From Confluentibacter sediminis (GTDB lineage: Bacteria > Bacteroidota > Bacteroidia > Flavobacteriales > Flavobacteriaceae), in NCBI RefSeq assembly GCF_003258355.1, contig NZ_QKPO01000013.1, positions 1 through 64,000 on the forward strand: a stretch of 64,000 bases of DNA, in the 5' to 3' direction. Position numbers and translations under genes: made by a program. Below the pieces are notes generated by a model. The model made no database searches. It had not been told where the DNA came from and was given only the letters and a program-made list of their open reading frames with translations. Positions 35,874 through 46,100 of the stretch are shown one piece after another (positions within the stretch are counted from its first letter, which is position 1; each line of letters begins with the position of its first letter).

Positions 35874-36635
35874 TTATCTAAATCGTTTTAATGTTGACTT
35901 TGTAAATTCACTTAAAACTAAAGCACCACTTATTTTAGCTCTATCAATTAACAACGTATCCCAGTGTTCAGTATCTTGCCAAAAAACAGATTTCATTTGT
36001 TTTAAAGCTTCAGGATTATACCCACTTAATTTTTCTGCTAAACTTTTCACTGCGTCGTCCATCGCTTCTACAGTTTCAAAAACATCGGCATACAATCCTT
36101 TTTCTTTTGCCCATTCAGCAGTAAAAAAAGTTTCCGCATCTATCGTCATTTGAGACATGGCAGCTAATCCTATTTTTCTTGAAACGACTGGTTCAATCAC
36201 AAAAGGGCCAATACCAATACTAAATTCACTCAATCTAATAGAAGCAAATTTGCTAGCCAGACAATAATCTGCTGCCGCGGCCAAACCAACACCACCTCCA
36301 ACAGTTTTTCCTTGAACACGACCAATTATGAGTTTTGGACATTTACGCATAGCATTGATAACATGAGCAAAACCAGAAAAAAAAGCCTTTCCTTTTTCGG
36401 CACTATCAACTTCTATCACCTCATTAAAACTAGCTCCAGCGCAAAAGGTTCTATCTCCCCCACTTTTTAAAACAATTACGTTTATGGCTTCGTTTTTTCC
36501 AGCTTCATCAATAGTTTTTTTTAATTGTAACAAAATATCACTTGGCATCGAGTTCCTATTGGGATGAAAGAATTCTATGTATCCAATGGTGTTTTCTATA
36601 ATAAGTTTTACGTAAGATTCTATCTCTTTTTGCAT
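35874..36635 (-). CDS. Enoyl-CoA hydratase/isomerase family protein
   Basis: 253 residues, the normal crotonase size. FHPNRNSMPSDILLQLKKTI at the start, VIVLKSGGDRTFCAGASFNEV (oxyanion-hole region), then GKTVGGGVGLAAAADYCLAS, with the second oxyanion-hole glycine, and EFSIGIGPFVIEPVVSRKIG. The catalytic Glu positions are not clear: the residue after the SIGIGP turn is not the usual Glu, so the reaction could be isomerisation, hydrolysis or hydration. It stands alone, convergent with the DUF4136 gene. Confidence 0.82.
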   Translation of the reverse strand: MQKEIESYVKLIIENTIGYIEFFHPNRNSMPSDILLQLKKTIDEAGKNEAINVIVLKSGGDRTFCAGASFNEVIEVDSAEKGKAFFSGFAHVINAMRKCPKLIIGRVQGKTVGGGVGLAAAADYCLASKFASIRLSEFSIGIGPFVIEPVVSRKIGLAAMSQMTIDAETFFTAEWAKEKGLYADVFETVEAMDDAVKSLAEKLSGYNPEALKQMKSVFWQDTEHWDTLLIDRAKISGALVLSEFTKSTLKRFR

Positions 36636-36734
36636 TATTCAGAATTAAAAATCGAAGATACTGAAAAAAAATTGTGGTAACTATTGTTACTTTCAATTTG
36701 AAATTAAATAACGTATTTTGTAAAAAACAATACG

Positions 36735-37040
36735 ATGGGATTTTTAGATTTTATTTTTGGAAACAAAAAAAGGCAAATTGAAAGCTATTTAAAAAATGGT
36801 GCCGTTATATTAGATGTACGCACAAAAAACGAATGGAACAATGGGCATATTGAACATGCTATCCATATTCCTTTAGACGAATTAAACAAGAGAGTTAGCG
36901 AAGTAAAAAAACTAAACAAGCCTATTATTACATGTTGTCAAAGCGGTATGCGCTCTGCTAAAGCTGCTCAATTTTTAGCGTTGAACAATATAGATGCCAC
37001 GAACGGTGGTGGTTGGGTTAGTTTAAAAACAAAGCTATAA
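36735..37040 (+). CDS. Rhodanese-like sulfurtransferase domain protein
   Basis: 101 residues, a single rhodanese domain. VILDVRTKNEWNNGHIEHAI is the CH2A-type motif, and the active loop CCQSGMRSAKAA holds the catalytic Cys (ITCCQSGMRS). The family moves sulfane sulfur between thiols. No signal peptide, so it is cytoplasmic. It has no operon partner. Confidence 0.92.
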   Translation: MGFLDFIFGNKKRQIESYLKNGAVILDVRTKNEWNNGHIEHAIHIPLDELNKRVSEVKKLNKPIITCCQSGMRSAKAAQFLALNNIDATNGGGWVSLKTKL

Positions 37041-37058
37041 TTACAAAATATTTGATAT

Positions 37059-37103
37059 AAAAAAACATTAGTTTTCTTCGACATAAAAAGCCTAACTAAT
37101 GTT
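37059..37103 (-). terminator. Terminator of the LuxR-type response-regulator operon
   Basis: aacattagtt (37064-37073) and aactaatgtt (37094-37103) form a 10-bp stem with a 20-base loop. On the minus strand it is followed by a T run (complement of the A run at 37059-37065). Confidence 0.65.
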
Positions 37104-37179
37104 AATGATCAATTCAAATATTTTTCACAAATATAGCTTCTTAAATACTATGGGATATTATCTAAAAGTTAACCTAACT

Positions 37180-37830
37180 TTATATTAAGTTATTTTTTTT
37201 AGCCTTTTCTACAGCTTCCAATTTATTATGGACTTGTAGTTTTTTATAAATATTTTCGATATGTTTTCTTATGGTTCCTGTAGATAAAAATAAATGCTCC
37301 GCAATGATACTATAACTTAAACCTTTACTGAGTTGTTCTAGAACTTGAACTTCTCGATCAGTAAGTCTAATATCATCTTGAACCTCGTCACATTTAAAAT
37401 CGATTGGATTACGAAGGAGTCTTAACGTTTTTAATGCAATGGATGGATTCATAGCCGCACCGCCATTTAAGGTGTCCAAAATACCATCATGCAAATCTTT
37501 TGCATTAATTTCTTTTAACAAATAACCATCTGCTCCCGCTTTTATGGCATTGAAAATATTTTCGTCATTATCAAAAACCGTGAGCATAATAATTTTTATA
37601 TGCGGATATTTTTGTTTAACGATTTCGGTAGTTTCAATGCCATTTAATATGGGCATTTCAATATCCATAAGTATTAAATCAACGTTATGATTTGCTTGTA
37701 AACGGGTTAGTAAATCGGTTCCATTTATTGCAGTAAACTTAACGCTTAAGTCATCAAAGAAAGAAAGCTTTTCTTTGACTGCATTTATTAAAAACGAATT
37801 ATCATCTACAATGCCTATTTTCACAATCAT
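37180..37830 (-). CDS. NarL/FixJ-type response regulator (LuxR-HTH)
   Basis: 216 residues. Receiver with IVDDNSFLI and phosphorylation Asp in VDLILMDIEMPILNGIE, then a LuxR-type helix-turn-helix (LTDREVQVLEQLSKGLSYSI, with a second helix LSTGTIRKHIENIYKKLQVH). It is the DNA-binding partner of the TPR kinase 10 bp upstream, from which it is probably co-transcribed. Its targets are unknown. Confidence 0.94.
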   Translation of the reverse strand: MIVKIGIVDDNSFLINAVKEKLSFFDDLSVKFTAINGTDLLTRLQANHNVDLILMDIEMPILNGIETTEIVKQKYPHIKIIMLTVFDNDENIFNAIKAGADGYLLKEINAKDLHDGILDTLNGGAAMNPSIALKTLRLLRNPIDFKCDEVQDDIRLTDREVQVLEQLSKGLSYSIIAEHLFLSTGTIRKHIENIYKKLQVHNKLEAVEKAKKNNLI

Positions 37831-37840
37831 AACTTTAAAA

Positions 37841-39931
37841 TTACATGATTAATACAATGTTGCTCCCTTTATTTATTTGACTTTTTATGGTCATGTTTGC
37901 TCCAATATCGGCAGCTCGTTTTTTCATATTGTTTATGCCATTACCAAACTCTATGTTGTTTTCATCAAATCCATTACCATCATCTACAACTGAAATTTCT
38001 AAACGATTATCGACCAGTTTAAATGTTACTGTAATATTCTTAGGATCAGCATATTTTAAGGCATTATTAATAGCCTCTTGAATAATTCTGTAAATATTCA
38101 TGCCTTGAACCGAAGTGAATATGGTGTCTTTTGATAATTCTGGATCTACATGAAATTCAAAAGTAATATTGTTAGATACCATGAAGGCTTTATCTATATA
38201 ATTTGAAATTCTAGCTTGCAAATCTTCCAGTGAAATTTCGCTTTTATTCATGGCCCAAATAGTATCTCGTAACTCATAAATAGTTTCTTTAGTAAAGGCA
38301 CTAATAGTTGAAAGTTTATCTGTTAACTTATCGTTTGTTATTTTAAAGCCATATTGAATATTTTCTATAGAAGATATAATAAATGTAAGTTGAGCTCCAA
38401 TATTATCGTGTAAATCCCTTGAAATGGTAAGTCTCTGTTCTTGTAAACTATTTTGGGTTTCAATTTTTATAAGCGCTTCTTTTAATTCGCTTTCTTTTTG
38501 TAATTGTTGGTTTTTTAATTTTTGCTGTTTGTACAATAAATAACCTAATAATGAAATTATTAATGCTAAAATGGAAAGCCCGTAAATCTGAGTGTTTTTT
38601 TGATTTATATTAAGTTCCTTTTCTGCAATATTGGCACGTTGCGATAGTATTTCTTTTTCTTTTTTTTCGGTTTCATATTTAATTTCAAACTCAGATATTT
38701 TCTCTTTAAGAGAATTTTTTGAAAGTTCTTGTTCTACTTCATATTGCTTATTTAAATAATCATACGCTTTAGAGTAATCTTTCTTATTACCATATAAAAT
38801 AGCTAAATTTTTGTAAATATTAGCAATATCAGATGGATTTTCAGATTCAATAATTAGAGGTAATGCTTTTAAAAAATAAGTTTCAGCTTCTGAAATTTTA
38901 TTGATTTTAAGATAATTGACCCCTAGATTAAGCCACGTAATTCTAAGTGTTTGAATATCCTGTACTTTTTGAGCTTCATCTAAAACTGATTTATATATTT
39001 CAATAGCTTGCAAAGGTTTATTTCTAACAGTTGCCAATTGAGCCATTCCTGTTTTTGAGAAAAGTATAACCTTTCCATAGTTAACTTCTTTTGCTTTACC
39101 TAAAGCCAATTCGTAATATTCTTCGGCTTTTCCATAATACATAGTATCATTATTCTTCTCTCCTATTTCTTTATACATCCCAGCAACATTATATAGACTA
39201 TTTGCAATATCTACTTTACTGGTACTGTTTTCCTTTATTTTTAATGATTTCAAATAAAAATCCAGTGCTTTTTTATACTCTTTCATGTCCTCATAAATAA
39301 GACCTATATTATTAAATGATTTACCTAATGCTGTAGAATCATTTAATTTTTCGGCCAGTTTTATTGCTTTTTGATGAACATCCAAAGAAGATTCTGCTTC
39401 TCCCAAATAAGACATTGCTAGAGCTTTATTGTTAAGAAATCTTAATTGATCTTCTTCATTTTTTTCATTTTCAGCTAATTGGAGTGCTTTATTAAAACTC
39501 TCTAAAGCCATCTTAAAATCTCCTTTATAAAAATTTAGCAAACCAAAATCACCATAATATTTATTGTATAGAAAATAATTGTAATTAGATTTTAGTTTTT
39601 CCCAAGATTGGCTGTAATATTTAGTAGATGTTTCATAATCACCTTTTATTATATATAGTTGGGCATATTTTAATAAACTGTGTATGTAAACTTCATCTAA
39701 ATCTTTTCTGTCTTTAGTATATTTTAATGCCTTTAAAATATAAACTTCTGCAGAATCTTTATTTTTATCAAAAAACTGGTCAACTAATAAATTTAAAGCT
39801 TTACCTTTTTCTTCCTCTATTTTACTTTCTTTATAGATAGTTTTTAAACTATCTATAATCTTTGAATTATCTTGAGAGAAACCAACAGAATTAAATATTA
39901 CAAAAATGGTGATACTAAAGAATTGTCTCAT
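37841..39931 (-). CDS. TPR-containing sensor histidine kinase (HisKA_3 type)
   Basis: 696 residues. A signal peptide (MRQFFSITIFVIFNSVGFSQ) is followed by about seven TPR-type helical repeats (about 60-380: ALESFNKALQLAENEKN, LDFYLKSLKIKENS, AETYFLKALPLI), a coiled coil, and one membrane helix (IYGLSILALIISLLGYLLYKQ). The kinase core has the phosphoacceptor in RLTISRDLHDNIGAQL, and an ATPase domain with EAINNALKYADP and DDGNGFDENN. The TPRs should lie outside the cytoplasm and sense a peptide or protein. This TPR-kinase with LuxR-type regulator layout is common in Bacteroidota. It follows a small membrane-protein gene after 8 bp. Confidence 0.92.
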   Translation of the reverse strand: MRQFFSITIFVIFNSVGFSQDNSKIIDSLKTIYKESKIEEEKGKALNLLVDQFFDKNKDSAEVYILKALKYTKDRKDLDEVYIHSLLKYAQLYIIKGDYETSTKYYSQSWEKLKSNYNYFLYNKYYGDFGLLNFYKGDFKMALESFNKALQLAENEKNEEDQLRFLNNKALAMSYLGEAESSLDVHQKAIKLAEKLNDSTALGKSFNNIGLIYEDMKEYKKALDFYLKSLKIKENSTSKVDIANSLYNVAGMYKEIGEKNNDTMYYGKAEEYYELALGKAKEVNYGKVILFSKTGMAQLATVRNKPLQAIEIYKSVLDEAQKVQDIQTLRITWLNLGVNYLKINKISEAETYFLKALPLIIESENPSDIANIYKNLAILYGNKKDYSKAYDYLNKQYEVEQELSKNSLKEKISEFEIKYETEKKEKEILSQRANIAEKELNINQKNTQIYGLSILALIISLLGYLLYKQQKLKNQQLQKESELKEALIKIETQNSLQEQRLTISRDLHDNIGAQLTFIISSIENIQYGFKITNDKLTDKLSTISAFTKETIYELRDTIWAMNKSEISLEDLQARISNYIDKAFMVSNNITFEFHVDPELSKDTIFTSVQGMNIYRIIQEAINNALKYADPKNITVTFKLVDNRLEISVVDDGNGFDENNIEFGNGINNMKKRAADIGANMTIKSQINKGSNIVLIM

Positions 39932-39939
39932 CTTTAAAT

Positions 39940-40209
39940 TTAATTGGAATTTAAATGGATTTTAAAAAGTAGAATGAGGTCTTGGTCAATTTTTAAAATG
40001 CGCTGAACAAGAGAGTTATTTAGAGTATCTAATAATGAGATTTGATTTAAAATTCTTTGATTTTTCAACTTTTCTAAAATTAAACATTCTTTCAAAATGG
40101 TTTGTTTTTCCTTACCTAGGTCTATCAATTTATTATTCTTTAATAATATATATATTATTGAGAAAAACGAACATACTATAAGAGTTAAGATAAAAATATT
40201 AAAAATCAT
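39940..40209 (-). CDS. Small hypothetical membrane protein
   Basis: 89 residues. One N-terminal membrane helix (IFNIFILTLIVCSFFSIIYILL), then a lysine/leucine/glutamate-rich helical part that may form a coiled coil (KQTILKECLILEKLKNQRIL). No family recognised. It lies 8 bp before the kinase gene on the same strand and so is probably its partner or leader gene. Confidence 0.5.
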   Translation of the reverse strand: MIFNIFILTLIVCSFFSIIYILLKNNKLIDLGKEKQTILKECLILEKLKNQRILNQISLLDTLNNSLVQRILKIDQDLILLFKIHLNSN

Positions 40210-40280
40210 GATTGAAACTTTATTTTATTACAATTAAAAAAACCTGAATATTTTAAGAACAACTTTAGATTTATATCATA

Positions 40281-40330
40281 AAAAAACACCGGTTTTAAAT
40301 CATCTTTAAAGGATTTAAGAAACCGATGCC
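40281..40330 (-). terminator. Weak second terminator
   Basis: An imperfect hairpin: gatttaa (40312-40318) pairs with ttaaatc (40295-40301), extended by ccgg/accg with a bulge. On the minus strand it is followed by six Ts (complement of the A run at 40281-40286). It may back up the terminator at 40411. Confidence 0.45.
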
Positions 40331-40410
40331 TTTTATTTGAATTGATTAATAGCAAAGTAAATCTAACTTAATATATTGAACATCAACTAATTTTTCGATT
40401 AAACGTTATT

Positions 40411-40450
40411 AAAAAAGATTAAGCGTAATAATAAATTACTACGCCTAATC
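40411..40450 (-). terminator. Terminator after the beta-propeller gene
   Basis: A hairpin: gattaagcgtaataa (40417-40431) and ttactacgcctaatc (40436-40450) pair with two mismatches. On the minus strand it is followed by a run of Ts (complement of the A run at 40411-40416). It lies 23 bp beyond the gene's stop. Confidence 0.75.
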
Positions 40451-40472
40451 GAACAAATCTCAACAACAAGAT

Positions 40473-42356
40473 TTATTTTTGAAGGTTATAAGCATAGATG
40501 GTTTTATCGTTTGCTTTATAATATAAAACCCCTGCAAGTTCGTCCACTTGGTATTCTGGTTTTTTATCTTTTAATAAAATTTCTTTATCCACTTTACCTG
40601 TATCTTTATTTACTTTAACCAATCCAACACCATCATTAAGTTTAGTTAGTATGAATTGAGCATTTTCGGTTGCTGCCGTAGCTTTAAAACGTTTTGACAT
40701 CATCGCAAAAGAAGCATCTCCTATAGAAGCAAACATATCGGCAGCACGTTTATTTTCTTTTCCGTAATCGTTATAATTGCTTAAATCGTTAGAACTTCCA
40801 TAAGAATTTGTTCTGTTCATTCCTGCTTTGGCTGCATGAGCCATAGCCAGCCCAGTTGAAGCTATTGCCATTGCTCCTGATAATACTTTTACAAAACCAC
40901 TTTGTGAAGGCGATTTATAATACTCATGGTATATTTCTGTTCCATCTCCACCTAGCATCATCACGTTTTGAGAAGAACTTAAAAATATATTGCCATTTCT
41001 CATTTCCATAGTACTGGCGACTTCTTTTTCTTCAAATTTAGTTTTTGCTAATTCAGACACATCACCAGAGTTGGCGTCAATTGAATAAACAACCCCATCT
41101 GCTGCAATCAAATACCTTTTTTTGGCACTGTCAAAAGTAGACGCTACAGCTGCCGAATTCTTATATTTTAATGGTTTGCTCCATACTTGGTCACCCGTTT
41201 TTAAGTCTACAATATTAGCATCTTCACCTGTAATATAAATTAAACCTTGAGGTGATTCGGCCATCACCATAATGTTTGCTCCTGTTTTTAAAGGTTTTTT
41301 GAATAGTGTTTTGCCATCAAAAGAAATCTTATTGATGCCGCCTTGTTGAATTCCAAATAAGATACCATCTTCTTGCACATAAAAATGCTGAACAAAACCT
41401 TTTGTTTTTGGCGCTTTTTCCCATAAGTCCTCACCTGATGATGCACTTAAAAAAGCTATTTCAGATTCTTCTCCAGCCATTTTATCACTAACAACCGCCA
41501 AACCTTGAGGCAAAATCTGGAAATTAGACACGTTTCCTTGTACTTTTCTGTCGTCTTTCCAGAGTTCAGCACCATTACTTCCTATTTTATGAATTCGTGT
41601 ATTTTTACCATTCACCGTAGTTTCAAAACCATAAATTTCTTTTTCTGTTTCATCGGCAACCATCCAGTTTACACCTTTTATTTTGCATTCCCACAAATCA
41701 TCACCGTTATGTTTTTTTGCAATTAACCCTTGTGCGGTTGGCACAATTAAAAAGTCTTTTAATAATAATGGCACGCCAGTCACACTAAAATCTTTAGAGA
41801 TACCAACTCTTCCTGGTTTATCTAGAAAGAAACTAAAATCAAGTTTCTGGGTACTTAAATCATAAACAGCTACTTTAGGAGTCATTTTTTCAAATTTGTC
41901 TCCTTCTTTTTGAATCCCACTGACAATCAATTTGTTTTGTGGCAAAACGATATTACAAGTGTAAATTTGATTCCAATTATCATTTTCAGAATTAAAAATC
42001 ACTTTTCCAGAAATATAATTTATAACGGCACGTTTGGTTTTTGCAATACCAGCAAATTTAGACCCTACCCCTTGAGACACCACTATATATGGGGAGTCTG
42101 GTATAAAATCTGTTTCTTCTGGACTCAGTTTCCCAAAATTGTTAAACGTAAATACAGGTTTGCTTTCATTGGGATTAATACCTACCAATCCATCATTGGT
42201 TGCGGCGACTAATATACCTCCTACGGTTAAAGTCATTTCGTTAATATTTGCTCCTAAATCATAGGCATTTTGTGGTGTTTCAGCCTTTTGAGCAGTTGTT
42301 AGATTTACTATTAGAATTCCTGTTAACAGTAAAATAAATTTGTTTAATTTTCTCAT
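40473..42356 (-). CDS. Secreted PQQ-like beta-propeller protein
   Basis: 627 residues. The signal peptide MRKLNKFILLLTGILIVNLTTAQ is followed by a beta-propeller of PQQ-like repeats (GKVIFNSENDNWNQIYT, GLIAKKHNGDDLWECKIKGV, NGAELWKDDRKVQ, LKTGDQVWSKPLKYKN). An alanine/serine/methionine-rich section (ALASTG-like GAMAIASTGLAMAHAAKAGM) near 490-520 may be a loop or a membrane segment. The fold is shared with BamB and dehydrogenases, but the catalytic residues of PQQ enzymes are not obvious, so it may be a scaffold protein. It is monocistronic, with a terminator on its 3' side. Confidence 0.82.
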   Translation of the reverse strand: MRKLNKFILLLTGILIVNLTTAQKAETPQNAYDLGANINEMTLTVGGILVAATNDGLVGINPNESKPVFTFNNFGKLSPEETDFIPDSPYIVVSQGVGSKFAGIAKTKRAVINYISGKVIFNSENDNWNQIYTCNIVLPQNKLIVSGIQKEGDKFEKMTPKVAVYDLSTQKLDFSFFLDKPGRVGISKDFSVTGVPLLLKDFLIVPTAQGLIAKKHNGDDLWECKIKGVNWMVADETEKEIYGFETTVNGKNTRIHKIGSNGAELWKDDRKVQGNVSNFQILPQGLAVVSDKMAGEESEIAFLSASSGEDLWEKAPKTKGFVQHFYVQEDGILFGIQQGGINKISFDGKTLFKKPLKTGANIMVMAESPQGLIYITGEDANIVDLKTGDQVWSKPLKYKNSAAVASTFDSAKKRYLIAADGVVYSIDANSGDVSELAKTKFEEKEVASTMEMRNGNIFLSSSQNVMMLGGDGTEIYHEYYKSPSQSGFVKVLSGAMAIASTGLAMAHAAKAGMNRTNSYGSSNDLSNYNDYGKENKRAADMFASIGDASFAMMSKRFKATAATENAQFILTKLNDGVGLVKVNKDTGKVDKEILLKDKKPEYQVDELAGVLYYKANDKTIYAYNLQK

Positions 42357-42389
42357 TGTTGATTTTGTTTTATTTAGATTGTTATTTAA

Positions 42390-42917
42390 TTAAAAAGATT
42401 GTTTTACCAAATTAAATGAACCTTCGGTTACGCTCTTTGTTGAATCATCGTTAGAGTTTTTACAGGTAAATTGGAATGTGCCAATGACATTTGTATCTGT
42501 TTCTTCAGAAATTTTAATCTCCCCAACAACACCAGAATCTTGATATGGCGCAGACCATGTTTGGGAGTTCAAGGGGTCATTAATGTTGGGCTCCATGTAG
42601 GAGGCGATTACAAATACGTTAGAATCTGATAGCTGATACGTCCCTACGCCTTCATAACCATTGATAATCATATTAATGGCCTGCGATGATGTGTTGCCTT
42701 GCATAGTCAAAGTAGTTTGAGCCCCCCCTGTTACAACACTCGCAAATGAGGTTATTTTCATGGAAGTAAAAGTATCTCCCTCAATTTTGGCAACAATAGT
42801 TCCCTCTCCTGCAGCCCCATTGCTACCGCCATCATCATTGCTAGAGCAAGAGTAGAAGGTGACCAATAATAGGCAAGAAGCTGTAAAAAGTAAAATAAGT
42901 TGTTTTAGTTTTTTCAT
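42390..42917 (-). CDS. DUF6252-like lipoprotein
   Basis: 175 residues. Lipobox VTFYSCSSNDDGG at about 19-31 (acidic residues after the Cys, as in surface-exposed Bacteroidota lipoproteins). Then a beta-rich domain: GEGTIVAKIEGDTFTSMKIT, NMIINGYEGVGTYQLSDSNV and FQFTCKNSNDDSTKSVTEG. It resembles the DUF6252 family, of unknown function. A terminator separates it from the adhesin operon upstream. Confidence 0.75.
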   Translation of the reverse strand: MKKLKQLILLFTASCLLLVTFYSCSSNDDGGSNGAAGEGTIVAKIEGDTFTSMKITSFASVVTGGAQTTLTMQGNTSSQAINMIINGYEGVGTYQLSDSNVFVIASYMEPNINDPLNSQTWSAPYQDSGVVGEIKISEETDTNVIGTFQFTCKNSNDDSTKSVTEGSFNLVKQSF

Positions 42918-43022
42918 TTTAAATTATTTCATGATTAATAGCATCACAAATTTGAAATTTAAAAGAAGGTGAATCAATACGATGAATTACGTATATTAGA
43001 ATAATAGAAATCTATTGAAAAG

Positions 43023-43053
43023 AAAAAGGTTGCCCAAAATGGACAACCTTTTT
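43023..43053 (-). terminator. Terminator of the surface-protein operon
   Basis: aaaaaggttg (43023-43032) and caaccttttt (43044-43053), with a small inner stem in the loop (gcccaaaatgga). It follows the CTLD/fibrinogen-like gene on the minus strand and shows that the operon ends here. Confidence 0.8.
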
Positions 43054-43114
43054 AATAATAAAATAAAGTGATTACTCTATAAAACAGATATTTATAAAAA
43101 AAATAACAAGTTTT

Positions 43115-46100
43115 TTATCTTATATAAATTTCCACTCTAGCAGATCGATTGATTCCTTTTACTTGGGTACCACTCCAAACTCCATAATCTCCGGATGAAT
43201 AATTTCCATAAGCGGTAGACATGCCAATACCCCCAGAAGCATCATTACTACCTTGATCGGCTTCGTTATTCCAAGCAAACCCCCAGCGAACTTTAGCAGC
43301 TGCAGCCCCAGAATAATTGATGCCGTAGAAAGTAAAGCCTTCTTGTTTAGAAAAGATATTGGTGTTATAACCAGAAAATGTCATGCTTCCATTTGTTGCC
43401 GTATAATAAGTAATTTGACTTCCACTAAATTTTGAAATTAATGTCGTTCTTAAACCTCCCGAATGAAAATTGTTTTGTAACCAGCTCCACTGCATTAACC
43501 CATCTATACTACCACTTTCTCCTGAAATATTCGAAATATCTGGCCATAACGCCATCATATCTTTTGCTAAAAATCCGTTCATAACATCATACTTAGCATC
43601 ACCATTGTTTCGAGAAACATCGGTTGGATTTAAAGTATTAGCTGTCGTCCAGTAATTTGCATTATAATTAAATGTGGTTCCCGTAGTAGTCTTTAATGCT
43701 AGCATCCATCCGCCTCCATCATAAGCACTATTCATTATGCAATAGGTTTGTTTAGGCCCATAACCAGGCACATCTATCCAATAAACACCATCAGGAGATG
43801 AGGGATAATCCGTTTTTATTTGCATGGCACTTGTGCCTGCAGCCGTAGCACTCGACCCATCTTTAGATTTTGTTAATACTATTTGTCCATGAGTAGTTAC
43901 TGAACTACCACTCGCTTTTTCTCCATTTTTATTGACATAATTAAGATCTGTTGAAGTTATCTTTCCATTGATTGTAACTACAGGAATGCTACTAACTGTT
44001 AACAGTGCTGTTATACTAGAACTGATATAGTTAGCATCCGGTGCTTGAGTTGCTGTAATAGTAGTTTTACCCGCACTTAGAATCGTTACTGTCGTTCCGC
44101 TAATAGTGGCCACAGCAGTATTACTACTGGTATAACTAAAAGAACCTGTACTATTTGAAGTAGGTGGTTCAATAGTGAAAGGGCCATCAAAATACCTTTT
44201 ATTAATATTGTTGAAATTAGAAATTGTTGCGGCTATTCCCGTAGCTAGGCTTACTCCTGTTGTGCTACTACCACAACCATTAGTTCCCGTAATGGTATAA
44301 GTTGTAATTGGACTGGTTACTGTTGGTGTCCCACTTATTGTTCCATTACTTCCAAAAATTAGGCCTGTTGGTAAGGCCGGAGCTATTGAATAGCCTCCTG
44401 CCACTACCGCACCTCCTGAATTTGTTATCACTATATCTGTAATCGCCGAATTCAATGCATAATATTGTGTCCCCGAAACCGAATTACTCAAAACAGGGGC
44501 TTGATTAGCAACTGTAACTGTTACAGTACTTGGAACAGCACATGCATTTGAAGTATCAATTACCGAATAAGTAGTTGTAACAGATGGTGTTGCAGTAACT
44601 GAAGCTGTATTGGTAGCGCTTAATCCTGTACTTGGTGACCATTGGTATGCAAATCCTCCACTTGCAGTTAATGTTATTGGAGTTCCTTGACAAATAATTG
44701 GGTCAGAACAATTGGTGTTCTCTGCTCCAAATGCAATATTTGCATAGTATTCATCTTTATCATAGGTCATTGTAATAGAGCTATGCAATCCTGGGAAACT
44801 TATAATAGTGAATCCTTCTGCTCCGGTCATTGTAGTAGACGTTGGATAAGTCATACCTTGTCCTGACCAAATAACGCTATATGGAACCGATGTTGTTATG
44901 CCAACCGTATTGCTTGGATTACCAATGCTTGAAAAAGCAACCTGTGGATTGTTTATGGGTTGGGCAAAGGTAATAGTAAAGGTTCCTGCTTTTTGATTCA
45001 ATATTGTGGTACCATTAGGCACATTATATTGAGCCGGGAATGTAGAATAATTAAACATTGAAGGAGTAGTACCCAAACCTGGATTAGATTGCGTGACCGT
45101 TACACCAATACCATTCATTGTTCCTGTTGCTGTTGTAGGGGTTACATTGTTCCATGTTACCCAATCTAAACCAGTCGCAGCACACAATGAATTTGTAATT
45201 GTTAAGGGCTGAGGAATTGCTTTACAGGAAATTGCATAAGCTGCTGTGTAAACAGTAGCAGAGCAGTTTGCTATTACTGCTCTGAAATAATGGGTTCCTA
45301 TTGAAGTTAACTGATATGACATGCTTGTAGTAGTATTTGCAATATCGGTAATCCCACTTGCAAAAGTACTACTAGTTGAAACTTGCCACTTGGTTACTGT
45401 ACCACTGTATCCGTTCAAAATAAAATTCACATTATCATTGACACATAAGGAATTATTATCGGCTACAATATTTCCTGCAATGGCTTGACTTACATAAATA
45501 CGTGTAGAAGAGGAAAACAATCCCGTACAATCGGGAGTATTAACTACTGCTCTATAATAAGTATTTTGGGTGATATTAGATACGGTAAGAGTAGTCGATG
45601 TATTTGCTATGTTAATCCCTGGAGTCAAAAAATCGTCATAGGAATATTGCCAGTTTGTCACGGTACCACCACTTACTAACCCCGTAAGATTTAAATTAGT
45701 CGTGTTTGTACCAGAACAAACAGTTGTATTTCCTCCCAAAATAGTTCCAGATGGGGCGCCTGTCAGGTACAAATTACGAGTAAAAACAACATTGGAACTA
45801 ACATTATCAGTAGACATGCCACCATATTCTACAATATATGAAGAAAGTGTGGCATTAAAACTTAAATCATTCCAATGACCACTATTAGAAGAATAAAATT
45901 CTCCACAATCTTCACCACCATTACTTCCATTGGGTTCCCCTGGATTCCAATATGCAAACTGTCCTGGCTGTGTTACTGGAGAACCATTGCCTGAAGAAAA
46001 CATGGTTCCTTTTTCTGGACCAGACACCCAATACCATTTTCCATCTGATGAACCTGCTCCTGTATTAGTTGGATACGTAGTTGTCCCTGTAGCTGCATTA

